A model generated the notes under the pieces. The model did no database searches. It was not told the origin of the DNA and saw only the letters and a list, made by a program, of their open reading frames with translations. Source: Ardenticatenaceae bacterium (GTDB taxonomy: Bacteria; Chloroflexota; Anaerolineae; Promineifilales; Promineifilaceae). From it: DNA of 64,000 bases. The stretch covers positions 1 to 64,000 of the forward strand of contig JACKCD010000021.1 of assembly GCA_020634215.1 (NCBI GenBank), given 5' to 3'. The position numbers and the translations under genes were made by a program. This document shows, piece after piece, positions 31,397-39,301 of this stretch (the stretch's first letter is position 1; the number at the start of each line of letters is the position of its first letter).

Positions 31397-32308
31397 TCAA
31401 TTAAGCAGTTCACGGGGAGCTGGAATGATAAGCATAGCCTGATGTGCCTCACGCATCACTTTGCTGGTAGTGCTGCCATAATCCCAACGCCCCAGTCCCG
31501 TAAAGCCGTGGGTGGTCATGACAATCAAATTAAACTCGTATTTCTCGGCAAAGGTCAGAATGCCATCGGCCGCCAGGTTGCTGGTGACGGCATAGCGCAG
31601 CGGTAGATCCGGTGTCGTGTATTTCTGCTGTACTTCTTCCACATAGCTGATAGCCGCCCGGTGCATGGCTTCGGTGGTGGTAAACATCCATTCATGCTTT
31701 TCTTCCAGCACTTCATCTTGTTGTTCTGGGTCCAGATCGAGGAAAGGCACTTGCACCCGCAGCAGGGTGACATCGCTTTCAAAGCAGCGGGCAACGGCCA
31801 GGGCGGGGACAATGGATTGTTCGGCTAGGTGAGAACCGTCAAGTGGAACAAGAATTTTGGTGGGGGTGATCTCATCGCGTAGGGCAAGGATGGGGCAGGG
31901 GGCGGCACGCAGGACGCGCTCGGTGACGCTGCCAAACATCCAGCGGGTGAAGCCGGTGCGCCCATGCGTCGTCATGACGATGAGGTCAATCTCTTCTTCG
32001 TGTACTTGGTCAACAATCACACTTGCGGGGTCGCCCTCAACCATTTTGTAGCGAATGGGGGTGTCATAGTCAACGTGGGTTTGGCGCACGGCACGTAGAT
32101 AGTTGTTGCAGGTGTTGCGCTTCAGGCTGTGTTCTTTTTCGGTGGTGAAGGAAAGGCCAGCAGCAGCGGTGACATATTCGTTGCCATAAACAGGCGTTCG
32201 GATGATGAGAACTTCGCCGTCATGGGCTTTGGCAAGTGCCAGGGCGGGCATGAGAGCACGTTCTGCCAGTTGGGAACCATCGAGAGGAACCAATATTTTT
32301 TTGAACAT
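31397..32308 (-). CDS. Tandem universal stress protein (two UspA domains)
   Basis: From ATG 32308 the product has 303 residues with two Usp domains: MFKKILVPLDGSQLAERAL with MTTHGRTGFTRWMFGSVTER, and KILVPLDGSHLAEQSIVPAL with MTTHGFTGLGRWDYGSTTSK. Both ATP-binding glycine loops are present, the second with Phe at the first loop position. It is the last gene of the kor operon, 13 bases after korC, so it is expressed together with the 2-oxoacid oxidoreductase. This pairing of Usp with a ferredoxin-linked oxidoreductase parallels the nifJ set and supports a shared low-oxygen or redox response. Confidence 0.85.
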   Translation of the reverse strand: MFKKILVPLDGSQLAERALMPALALAKAHDGEVLIIRTPVYGNEYVTAAAGLSFTTEKEHSLKRNTCNNYLRAVRQTHVDYDTPIRYKMVEGDPASVIVDQVHEEEIDLIVMTTHGRTGFTRWMFGSVTERVLRAAPCPILALRDEITPTKILVPLDGSHLAEQSIVPALAVARCFESDVTLLRVQVPFLDLDPEQQDEVLEEKHEWMFTTTEAMHRAAISYVEEVQQKYTTPDLPLRYAVTSNLAADGILTFAEKYEFNLIVMTTHGFTGLGRWDYGSTTSKVMREAHQAMLIIPAPRELLN

Positions 32309-32321
32309 GTTTTTCTTCCTC

Positions 32322-32882
32322 CTACTGTGCCAGCGGAAGCTGGACGCAATGGGCATATCCTTTTTCTAAAACAGTCAGGTTGGCGGCGAGGAGGTGGGCT
32401 TTGCTGGCGGGGAGGTGGTTACGCAGGGCTTGGTCAACGGCCGTTAAGGCCACCAACGGCCGTTTTGCCAACATCGCTCCCAACGCCGCCACATTCAATA
32501 GTTGCCGCGTGCCAAACTGCTCCGCCAGCGCATCGGCCGGCACCAACGCCAACTCAAGATCATCGCGCAGGGAAGATGCTGTAACCAGCGAACTGTTGAC
32601 CACCAGCAGCCCACCCGGTTTCACCAGCGGCTCATATTTATCAAACGACGGCTGGTTCAGCACAATGGCAATGTCGGGGCGAGTGACGGTGGGGGCACCA
32701 ATGGGGCGGTCGCTGATGATGACGGTGCAGTGGGCCGTGCCGCCGCGCATTTCCGGGCCATAAGAGGGAATCCAGGTGACAAAACGGCCGTTTTCCATCC
32801 CCGCATACGCCAGCAGTTGCCCCGCAAACAGCACCCCCTGGCCGCCAAAACCGGCAATCACCACAGACGTTTCGCTCATCAT
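32322..32882 (-). CDS. korC: 2-oxoacid:ferredoxin oxidoreductase, gamma subunit
   Basis: The 186-residue protein has the gamma-domain fold: TSVVIAGFGGQGVLFAGQLL at the N-terminus, SYGPEMRGGTAHCTVIISD and PSFDKYEPLVKPGGLLVVNS. In the complex this subunit helps bind CoA and shapes the reaction with the alpha and beta subunits. The ATG overlaps the korB stop (ATGA), so the two are translationally coupled. It lies fourth in korD-A-B-C-usp. Three palindrome copies fall in or near it. The substrate (2-oxoglutarate, or a branched or aromatic 2-oxoacid) cannot be told from sequence; the kor symbol follows the subunit order. Confidence 0.85.
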   Translation of the reverse strand: MMSETSVVIAGFGGQGVLFAGQLLAYAGMENGRFVTWIPSYGPEMRGGTAHCTVIISDRPIGAPTVTRPDIAIVLNQPSFDKYEPLVKPGGLLVVNSSLVTASSLRDDLELALVPADALAEQFGTRQLLNVAALGAMLAKRPLVALTAVDQALRNHLPASKAHLLAANLTVLEKGYAHCVQLPLAQ

Positions 32883-33658
32883 TGGCCTCCTCGCTGGCTT
32901 CGCGCCCGCAGCGGCTCCGCCACCTTAAAATCACCCAACGGGTACACCGGAATCATCTCCTCGCGCACCCAGTCGCACGCTTCACCGGGGGCAACCCCCC
33001 AGTTGGTGGGGCAGGTGGAGAGCAATTCGACCAAGCTAAAGCCGAGGTGCTGCATTTGCGCCTCAAACGCCAGCCGGATCGCTTTTTTGGCCTGGATGAC
33101 GTGGCGGGCATCGTGCAAACTGCGGCGCACGCTGTAGGCTACGCCCGGCAGCCCCGCCATTAGTTCAGCAATATGGAGTGGCGTGCCGCTGAGTTTGGGG
33201 TCGCGCCCCAGCGGTGACGAGGTGGTCTTTTGCCCAATGAGGCTAGTGGGGGCCATTTGGCCGCCAGTCATGCCGTAGACAGCGTTGTTGATAAAAATGA
33301 TGGTGATGTTTTCTCCCCGTGACGCGGCGTGAATTGCTTCGCCAATGCCAATGGAAGCCAAATCACCGTCGCCCTGATAGGTAAAAACGATGTTGTCGGG
33401 GCTGACGCGCTTGATGCCGGTTGCCATGGCCGGGGCGCGGCCGTGCGGTGCTTCGCAAGCGTCCACGTCGAAGTAGTCGTAAGCAAAGACAGAGCAGCCG
33501 ACGGAAGCGACCAAAATGGTGCGCTCGCGGATGTTGAGTTCGTCAATGGTTTCGGCCACCAGCCGGTGGGCGGTGCCGTGGGTGCAGCCGGGGCAGTAGT
33601 GGGTGCGGTTGACGCTGAGGGCGACGGGGCGTTCGTAGACGACTTTTTCGCTGATCAT
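32879..33658 (-). CDS. korB: 2-oxoacid:ferredoxin oxidoreductase, beta subunit (thiamine-diphosphate)
   Basis: The 259 residues hold the thiamine-diphosphate site: THYCPGCTHGTAHRLVAETI (Cys residues that hold a 4Fe-4S cluster in the family), VGCSVFAYDYFDVD, HGRAPAMATGIKR, TYQGDGDLASIGIGEAIHAA (the GDG motif) and INNAVYGMTGGQMAPTSLIG. It decarboxylates the 2-oxoacid and passes electrons to the cluster and on to ferredoxin. It overlaps both neighbours by 4 bases. In an obligate or facultative anaerobe this would run 2-oxoglutarate oxidation or amino-acid fermentation; the direction is unknown. Confidence 0.9.
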   Translation of the reverse strand: MISEKVVYERPVALSVNRTHYCPGCTHGTAHRLVAETIDELNIRERTILVASVGCSVFAYDYFDVDACEAPHGRAPAMATGIKRVSPDNIVFTYQGDGDLASIGIGEAIHAASRGENITIIFINNAVYGMTGGQMAPTSLIGQKTTSSPLGRDPKLSGTPLHIAELMAGLPGVAYSVRRSLHDARHVIQAKKAIRLAFEAQMQHLGFSLVELLSTCPTNWGVAPGEACDWVREEMIPVYPLGDFKVAEPLRARSQRGGQ

Positions 33659-34746
33659 GCTAACACCCCCACAGGTGAATAATCTGGGTCGAGGTAGTAG
33701 TTGTACAACCCGTGAACGACGCGCTCAATTTCGTCGGGGGTGGGGATGGCCCCGCCAGTGCGGCCGGTGAAGTAGACTTCGGCCTGGTCGCCGACGACTT
33801 CTTTGACATCGTGGAACATTTGTCCGGCGTTCATTTCGACGACGAGCAGAGTATCTACCTGCTGGGCGAGTTCGCGCAACGGCCGTTCCGGGAAGGGCCA
33901 CAGGGTAATGGGGCGCAGCAGGCCAACGGGGAAGCCCTCTTGCCGCAGGTGATCAACGGCCGTTTGTGCCACCCTTGCTGCCGTGCCAAACGCCACCAGT
34001 ACTGAATCCGCGTCTTCCATGCGGTAACAGTCGTAGCGCACTTCATGCCCCTGAATGAGTGCCAGCTTGTCCTGGATCTGGTTGTTAAGGGCTTCCAGAT
34101 TATCGGCTCCCAAATAGAGCGAGGTGATGACATTTTTGGGTCGGCCGGCCGCGCCGGTGAGGGCCCAAAACGGCCGTTTTTCCCGCTTGGGGCGCATGGG
34201 TGGCAGTTCGGCCGGCTCCATCATCTGCCCAATCGCCCCATCAGCCGCCACAATCACCAGCGTTCGATATGTTTCCGCCAGATCAAACGCCAGCACCGTC
34301 AAATCAATTGCCTCCTGCACCGTCGCCGGAGCCAGCACAATCGGGTGGAAATCCCCGTGTCCCGCCGACTTTGTGATCTGGTTGTAGTCGCTTTGGCTGG
34401 GCTGGATATTGCCCAGCCCTGGGCCGCCGCGCATCACATCAATCACCACCACCGGTACATTTGACCCGGCGATATAGCTAAACCCTTCCTGCATTAGGCT
34501 GATGCCGGGGCTACTGGATGAAGTCATCACCTTTGTTCCCGCCACGGCCGCGCCGTACACCATGTTGATGGCGGCCACTTCGCTTTCGGCCTGCAAAAAG
34601 ACCCGATTTAGCTCAATCATGCGCCGCGCCATGTGTTCCAGCAGTTCCGTTTGCGGGGTGATGGGGTAGCCAAAATATGCCTCACACCCCGCCCGAATGG
34701 CGGCCTCGGCCAGTGCCACATTACCTTTTAAGAGTTGTTTACTCAT
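33655..34746 (-). CDS. korA: 2-oxoacid:ferredoxin oxidoreductase, alpha subunit
   Basis: The 363-residue alpha subunit carries the substrate-binding pyrimidine domain (GCEAYFGYPITPQTELLEHM, QAESEVAAINMVYGAAVAGT, TSSSSPGISLMQEGFSYIAG) and the transketolase C-terminal-like domain (LVAFGTAARVAQTAVD, VEMNAGQMFHDVKEVVGD). The ITPQTE motif contains residues that contact the 2-oxoacid. The GGPGLGNIQPSQSDYNQ block places it with 2-oxoglutarate-type enzymes, as far as I recall. It follows korD by 19 bases and overlaps korB by 4. Three palindrome copies lie inside. Confidence 0.9.
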   Translation of the reverse strand: MSKQLLKGNVALAEAAIRAGCEAYFGYPITPQTELLEHMARRMIELNRVFLQAESEVAAINMVYGAAVAGTKVMTSSSSPGISLMQEGFSYIAGSNVPVVVIDVMRGGPGLGNIQPSQSDYNQITKSAGHGDFHPIVLAPATVQEAIDLTVLAFDLAETYRTLVIVAADGAIGQMMEPAELPPMRPKREKRPFWALTGAAGRPKNVITSLYLGADNLEALNNQIQDKLALIQGHEVRYDCYRMEDADSVLVAFGTAARVAQTAVDHLRQEGFPVGLLRPITLWPFPERPLRELAQQVDTLLVVEMNAGQMFHDVKEVVGDQAEVYFTGRTGGAIPTPDEIERVVHGLYNYYLDPDYSPVGVLA

Positions 34747-34765
34747 TTCACTTTCCTCTGTCTTT

Positions 34766-34996
34766 TTAAGCAGGGACGGCTACATCACGGTAAACGATGA
34801 TGCACGCCTCTGGGCAAACAACGGCGCACAGGGCGCAGCCCGTGCATTTGTTGTCGGGGTCATTAAGCATAACGGGATAGTAACCGATGCTGTTGCGCTG
34901 TGGGGCCAGGGAAATGACGTGGGGCGGGCAGGCTGTTCGGCACAGTTCGCATCCTTTGCACCGCTCGGCATCAATGAATATTCTGCCGTGAGCCAT
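34766..34996 (-). CDS. korD: 2[4Fe-4S] ferredoxin-type delta subunit
   Basis: The 76-residue protein has two CxxCxxCxxxCP clusters: CKGCELCRTACPPHVISL and CTGCALCAVVCPEACIIVY. It starts at ATG 34996 with a ribosome site GGAGG 8 bases away. As the delta subunit it carries electrons from the thiamine-diphosphate site of the korAB complex to soluble ferredoxin. It is the first gene of the operon korD-korA-korB-korC-usp. The region upstream contains two long inverted repeats, and no clear promoter could be picked out. Confidence 0.9.
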   Translation of the reverse strand: MAHGRIFIDAERCKGCELCRTACPPHVISLAPQRNSIGYYPVMLNDPDNKCTGCALCAVVCPEACIIVYRDVAVPA

Positions 34997-35013
34997 TGGT
35001 TTCCTCCAACAAT

Positions 35014-35168
35014 GAGGGGTTGGAGATTGGAGACTGGAGATTCACACTCTCCAATCTCTACTCCCCAATCTCTAACGCGGACAAGCCGCAACCCAAACGA
35101 TGAATCAACTACAGATAAACACAGATGACAACAGATAAGAAAATCAGTGTTTATTTGTTTTCATCTGT
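35014..35168. repeat. Two consecutive long inverted repeats upstream of korD
   Basis: The first (35014-35073) uses words like ggttggagattggagactgg against ctccccaatctctaac; the second (35111-35168) uses cagataaacacagatgacaa against gtgtttatttgttttcatct. Between 35169 and 35314 I see nothing recognisable. They belong to the same intergenic hairpin family as 16608 and 60897. Confidence 0.65.
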
Positions 35169-35314
35169 CGTTCATTTTGATCTATTGCATCTATAATCAG
35201 TATGGGGCAAAACAGGGGTTATTTGCAGTGACAAACAGCAGAGGATGGGCAGATGAACGTCATTAACTTGTTGCCGCCGCTTCCGGGAACGAAATATGTA
35301 CCCCCCGAACTTTC

Positions 35315-35640
35315 CTAATCTGAGGATTTGGCGCTGAAATAACAATAGACACCGGTCTTCGATAGGCTCAATGCATCCATTAATTCACGTATCAACGCCC
35401 CATTTGCTTGCTTGGCTTGCATCTGGTCATGTTGTGCATCAGTTGGCTTCCGCGTTGCGCCCAATTTGCCCCCTCTCTTTTTTGCTTTCGTTGTCGCTCT
35501 GCCCGAATTTCTGTCTCAAACTGTGCGATTGTGCCAAGCATATTAGATAGAAGCTGTCCTGTCGCATCATCTGGCTCTTTGGCACTATCTACTTGATGAA
35601 ATCCCGATTGGATTTCTTCCAGAGCATTTGTGCCTTTATT
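35315..35640 (-). pseudogene. Serine recombinase (resolvase/invertase) relic
   Basis: On the minus strand an open stretch encodes ALEEIQSGFHQVDSAKE, then DDATGQLLSNMLGTIAQFET and EIRAERQRKQ, the typical end of a resolvase catalytic domain and the start of its long helix (usual pattern GxLxxxxLxxxAxFExExxxER). After a G-run the frame must shift by one to continue as KLGATRKPTDAQHDQMQAK and ALIRELMDALSLSKTGVYCYF, the helix-turn-helix of the same family, ending at TAG 35317-35315. The N-terminal half with the catalytic serine is absent; an in-frame TGA precedes the fragment. It is a decayed remnant of a transposon or invertase, on a region of otherwise empty DNA. Confidence 0.7.
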
Positions 35641-35734
35641 TGTTCACGATGAGAATTGATAGCCAGTAGTTGTTTGAAATTCAATGTCGAATTTAAACGG
35701 GATTATATAGCATAGTGGGACGTAAACTTTTGCT

Positions 35735-35762
35735 GTCGAGACGCAAAATCTTGCGTCTCGAC
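35735..35762. terminator. Perfect 12-bp stem hairpin after the MATE gene
   Basis: Arms gtcgagacgcaa and ttgcgtctcgac with a 4-base loop aatc lie directly after the MATE stop (35764). T-runs are weak, so it may stop transcription by structure or protect the mRNA 3' end. Confidence 0.6.
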
Positions 35763-35763
35763 C

Positions 35764-37128
35764 TTATAACGACAAATCAATCTGCTTCCAGCGGCCGGCG
35801 CGAAAACGGAACAGATAGAGCAGTGCCAGCGTAGTCAAATAAATTAGCGCACTAAACCACGCCCCCCAAACGCCCCCATCCAACCGAAACAGAATGAACC
35901 AGGTGAGGGGAATAAACAGCCCCCAGGCCAGAATAATTCGTCCCCACATGGTGAAGCGAGTGTCGCCCGCCCCGTTGAGTGCTCCGGCCAGCACAATGCC
36001 AATGGCATCAAAAATCTGGTACAGTGCCACCAGCCGTAGAATGGTTACACCAGCCTCGATGACACGCGGGTCATCGCTAAAAATGCCCATCAACAGCTCC
36101 GGTGCAATGAGGTAGCTAAGGCCAATCAGCCCCATGCCAATCATCGCCACAACGACCGCCCGATAAGCCGCTTTTTCGGCCAGATCGGGGCGTTTGGCTC
36201 CCAAATATTGGGCGACCAGGCTAGAGGCGGCCATGTTGATGGCAACGCCGAAGGTGAAGGAGAGGCTCATAAATTGCAGGGCGATTTGGTTGGCGGCCAG
36301 CACCTCGGTTCCCAGCCGCGCCAGCAGGGCAAAAAAGAGGCTGAAGGAAGCGATTTCAATGAAGTCGCCCAGCCCCAGCGGCAGACCAACCCACAGCAGT
36401 TGGCGCAGTTCCGGCCAGCGGGCGAGTTGAGGAACGGCCGTTTCATACCGCCGCCGGTTCCCCCCACTCCACAAAATTGCCGCACTCAGCAGCGCGTTCG
36501 CCCCGTTTGCCATCACCGTCGCATAGGCTGCCCCTGCCACCCCCAGCATAGGGAACCCCAAATTGCCCGGCACCAGCAGCCAATCCAGCCCAATGTTCAG
36601 CAGCACCGTGATCCAGGCCAAAATCATCGGCGTGCGCGAATCGCCGCGCCCGACGAGGAAGCCCCAGACGACGGCGCTAAACATGATAAACGGAATTTCC
36701 ACAGCGCGGATTTGCAAATAGGTGGTGCCAAGTGCCGCCACCTGCGAGCCGTCGTTGGGGTCAAACAAAACCATGACCTGAGCAAAGAGCCACGGCAGGG
36801 CAAAAACGGCCAGCGACAGCCAGGCGATCATGTTTAGGCTGCGCCAAACGGCCGTTCCGATCTTCCCCTCATCCCCCTCTCCGTGCGCCCGACCCACAAA
36901 CACCACCGTGCTGTTGGCCGCGCTGCGAAACAGCATCAGCACGGCAAAATACAGCACTGCCGCCAACCCAACTGCCCCCACCGCCTCGGTGCCAATCTGT
37001 GATACGAAGAAGGTGTCTACCACCCCCAACAGCGTTTGCGACAAATTTTGCAGCACCAGCGGCCCCGCCAGCAGCAAAACCTGCCGCGTCAATCCTGTCT
37101 TTTTTAGTTTTTCCAATGGTTGTTCCAT
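35764..37128 (-). CDS. MATE-family multidrug efflux transporter
   Basis: The 454-residue product from ATG 37128 (a GTG at 37155 would add nine residues) has about 12 membrane segments and two MATE repeats. Landmarks are QVLLLAGPLVLQNLSQTLLG with VVDTFFVSQIGTEAVGAVGL in the first half, WGFLVGRGDSRTPMILAWIT, and the repeat in the second half (GLGDFIEIASFSLFFALLAR, EVLAANQIALQFMSLSFTFG, LAGALNGAGDTRF). MATE proteins export cationic drugs or metabolites in exchange for Na+ or H+. It stands alone on its strand, between a hairpin and a broken duplicate of the ABC gene start. Two palindrome copies are inside. Confidence 0.9.
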   Translation of the reverse strand: MEQPLEKLKKTGLTRQVLLLAGPLVLQNLSQTLLGVVDTFFVSQIGTEAVGAVGLAAVLYFAVLMLFRSAANSTVVFVGRAHGEGDEGKIGTAVWRSLNMIAWLSLAVFALPWLFAQVMVLFDPNDGSQVAALGTTYLQIRAVEIPFIMFSAVVWGFLVGRGDSRTPMILAWITVLLNIGLDWLLVPGNLGFPMLGVAGAAYATVMANGANALLSAAILWSGGNRRRYETAVPQLARWPELRQLLWVGLPLGLGDFIEIASFSLFFALLARLGTEVLAANQIALQFMSLSFTFGVAINMAASSLVAQYLGAKRPDLAEKAAYRAVVVAMIGMGLIGLSYLIAPELLMGIFSDDPRVIEAGVTILRLVALYQIFDAIGIVLAGALNGAGDTRFTMWGRIILAWGLFIPLTWFILFRLDGGVWGAWFSALIYLTTLALLYLFRFRAGRWKQIDLSL

Positions 37129-37210
37129 AAATAAATCACCCAACTTTTCAGTCACTCACCTGCCCCAGCAAAATGCCATCCTGACATTTTACCTCACTTT
37201 AGCGGTGATA

Positions 37211-37299
37211 AAAGGTGGCGCAGGGGCGGCTGCCCAAGCACACTAACCCTATGGCACACGCAACCGCAAACAGACCGCCAAAGAATTTAGCGCTGTTTT
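37211..37299. repeat. Left copy of a ~90-bp duplication of the ABC-exporter gene start
   Basis: This stretch matches 39205-39301 closely, including ccctatggcacacgcaaccg and the ending gcgctgtttt. Here the frame MAHATANRPPKNLALF ends in TGA, so it is a broken copy of the N-terminus of the ABC gene at 39245. The two copies bracket the sugar-dehydrogenase segment. Confidence 0.85.
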
Positions 37300-37354
37300 G
37301 AGGGGGATTGCTGAGTGAGGTTTCTTCAAGTACTATTTGTACTAGGAGCTATAC

Positions 37355-37654
37355 CTTCCCGATCATGCCCTATGCTCATGGGGCATCGACTAGCACTGGC
37401 TGTGCGGTGACGGAGGACTACGCTATCGAGGGGCGGCCTATCCGACGTTGAGCGGGTTGTACATTTTTGCTGATTTTGGTAACGGCCGTTTCTGGCATTG
37501 GTCAACGGCCGATGAGATCAATTGGATGGCAACTGAGTTGGGTCAATTGGTGGCGAACCCAAGTGGTTTTGGCGAAGATGGTCAGGGGGAATTGTGTTTT
37601 GATGGGGTGGTCCACCAAGTGGCTGTCCCCAGCTTTGTTTGCCCAAATTCTGCA
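37355..37654 (+). pseudogene. C-terminal remnant of a second PQQ-type sugar dehydrogenase
   Basis: Translated pieces match the end of the intact neighbour: TGCAVT (from about 37385), then after a frameshift near 37405 YRGAAYPTLSGLYIFADFGN and GRFWHW, NPSGFGEDGQGELCFDGVV. The corresponding part of the intact gene is GYVYRGAMYPAMVGYYLYAD, then PSSFGENIDGEMFVASLNG. The remnant is not preceded by the rest of a gene. It lies between the duplicated ABC start and the intact gene, so the locus has seen at least one duplication and deletion. The open frame from 37448 into the intact gene is chance read-through. Confidence 0.7.
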
Positions 37655-37666
37655 ATGAGGTGGAAA

Positions 37667-39088
37667 ATGAATCGTATCGCGATGACACGACCTGGTTTGG
37701 TGTTTGGTTTGGCATTGATCGTGGGAGTGGTAACGGCCGTTATTACCCCCTCAACCCCCGCTACGGGTGCTTCGAGCATCCCCCCTACGATTGCCGCCAC
37801 TTTGTATGCTTCTGGTCTTTCTGAGCCAGTCGATATCGCCAATAGCGGTGTTACTGGCGATATACGCTTGTTCGTTGTTGAAAAGCAAGGGCGGATTAAA
37901 GTCGTTGATGATGGCGGAATGGTGCGGACGATCCCCTTTCTCGACATCACTGACCGGGTTGTTGCCGGATCCCCACCAGTTGAAACAGGGCTTCTCGGCC
38001 TTGTGTTTCACCCCGATTATGAAACCAACGGCTTCTTTTATGTCAACTATACTGCCCCGAGCCCCTTGCGTAGCCGTATCTCACGATTTACCGTCACTGG
38101 TGATCCCAACGTAGCGGATCCCAATAGCGAAAAGATCATTTTAGAACAGCTCCAGCCGGAGAGTAATCACAATGGAGGGGATCTCGCCTTTGGCCCGGAT
38201 GGGTTGCTTTACATCCCGCTGGGAGATGGAGGTGGAGCGGGGGATCCAAACAATTATGCCCAAGACTTAACCACCCTATTGGGTAAAATTGTGCGTATTG
38301 ATGTCGATGCTGGGTCGGGAATCTCCCCTGATTGCGATAACCTAGGCACGGGGAGCTATAACGTGCCCCCCGATAACCCACTGGTGGACGGATCTTTCGG
38401 AGCCTGTGATGAGATTTGGGCGATTGGCTTCCGCAATCCGTGGCGCTTTAGTTTTGATCGAGCCACAGGGGATATGTTTATCGGTGACGTTGGGCAAAAT
38501 CGCTGGGAAGAGATTGACTTTCAACCTGCCTTTAGCACTGGCGGCGAAAATTATGGTTGGCGTTGTTATGAGGGGAATCACCCTTACAACACGACGGCGT
38601 GTCAATCAATGGGTGCTTATGTGTCCCCGGTCACTGAATATGGTCGTGACGGCGGGCATTGTTCGGTGATAGGGGGGTATGTTTATCGGGGGGCGATGTA
38701 TCCAGCCATGGTAGGCTACTATCTCTACGCTGATTTTTGTAGTAGCAATTTCTGGACGTTGACTTGGGATGGTGCCAATTGGGTCAATACCTCCATCGGC
38801 ACCTTAGGGTTAAGCTCACCATCTAGCTTCGGCGAGAATATTGATGGGGAGATGTTTGTCGCGAGTTTAAATGGTTCTGTCTACGCTCTTTCAGTTCCAG
38901 GGGAGACACCAACGCCAACACCTACCCACACCAGCACCCCCACGCTAACCCCGACCCACACTCCAACCCACACCCCAACGAGTACCCCAGCCCACACTCC
39001 GACCAGTACCCCCAGCCCAACCCCATCGGAGACGCCCGATCCAGATACATTTTATGAGTATTTGCCCTTGGTCGCCAATGAACCCTGA
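37667..39088 (+). CDS. Secreted PQQ-dependent sugar dehydrogenase-like (soluble aldose dehydrogenase fold)
   Basis: I start at ATG 37667 (GAGGTGG site 4-10 bases before), giving 473 residues with a signal peptide (MNRIAMTRPGLVFGLALIVG..., cut near ATGA). The six-bladed propeller blocks are present: TGLLGLVFHPDYETNGFFYV, SNHNGGDLAFGPDGLLYIPL with GDGGGAGDP, GFRNPWRFSFD, MFIGDVGQNRWEEID, GENYGWRCYEG and GHCSVIGGYVYRG. The His of NHNGG and Arg of FRNPWR align with PQQ-site residues of soluble glucose dehydrogenases. It would oxidise aldoses outside the cytoplasm. A Thr/Pro-rich linker (about residues 410-455, TPTHTPTST repeats) ends in a short YEYLPLVANEP tail, perhaps a surface-sorting tag. Confidence 0.85.
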   Translation: MNRIAMTRPGLVFGLALIVGVVTAVITPSTPATGASSIPPTIAATLYASGLSEPVDIANSGVTGDIRLFVVEKQGRIKVVDDGGMVRTIPFLDITDRVVAGSPPVETGLLGLVFHPDYETNGFFYVNYTAPSPLRSRISRFTVTGDPNVADPNSEKIILEQLQPESNHNGGDLAFGPDGLLYIPLGDGGGAGDPNNYAQDLTTLLGKIVRIDVDAGSGISPDCDNLGTGSYNVPPDNPLVDGSFGACDEIWAIGFRNPWRFSFDRATGDMFIGDVGQNRWEEIDFQPAFSTGGENYGWRCYEGNHPYNTTACQSMGAYVSPVTEYGRDGGHCSVIGGYVYRGAMYPAMVGYYLYADFCSSNFWTLTWDGANWVNTSIGTLGLSSPSSFGENIDGEMFVASLNGSVYALSVPGETPTPTPTHTSTPTLTPTHTPTHTPTSTPAHTPTSTPSPTPSETPDPDTFYEYLPLVANEP

Positions 39089-39204
39089 ACACAGAGGGCC
39101 AAAGGGCACAGAGAACACGAAGGTAGAGAGGAGGTTGGCGGTCCAGCGATTGCTCAATCATAAAGCAATGGGCTAACCGAGAGGGCATGTCAACGGGTGC
39201 CATG

Positions 39205-39301
39205 AAAGGTGGCACGAGCGCGGCTACCCAAGTACACTAGCCCTATGGCACACGCAACCGCAAAACCGCAAACCGACCGCCAAATTCTCTGGCGCTGTTT
39301 T
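39205..39301. repeat. Right copy of the ~90-bp duplication (intact ABC gene start)
   Basis: Includes the ATG (39245) and first codons of the ABC exporter gene plus 40 bases of leader. Differs from 37211-37299 by a few substitutions and an extra 8-base block (accgcaaa repeat). Confidence 0.85.

Noticed and set aside
37448..39088. A 546-residue dehydrogenase starting at 37448
   Set aside because: Residues 1-69 match the C-terminal part of the same family (broken second copy). The signal peptide and ribosome site place the true start at 37667.
37211..39301. Insertion sequence
   Set aside because: No transposase or terminal inverted repeats between the two duplicated segments; the cargo is a dehydrogenase.
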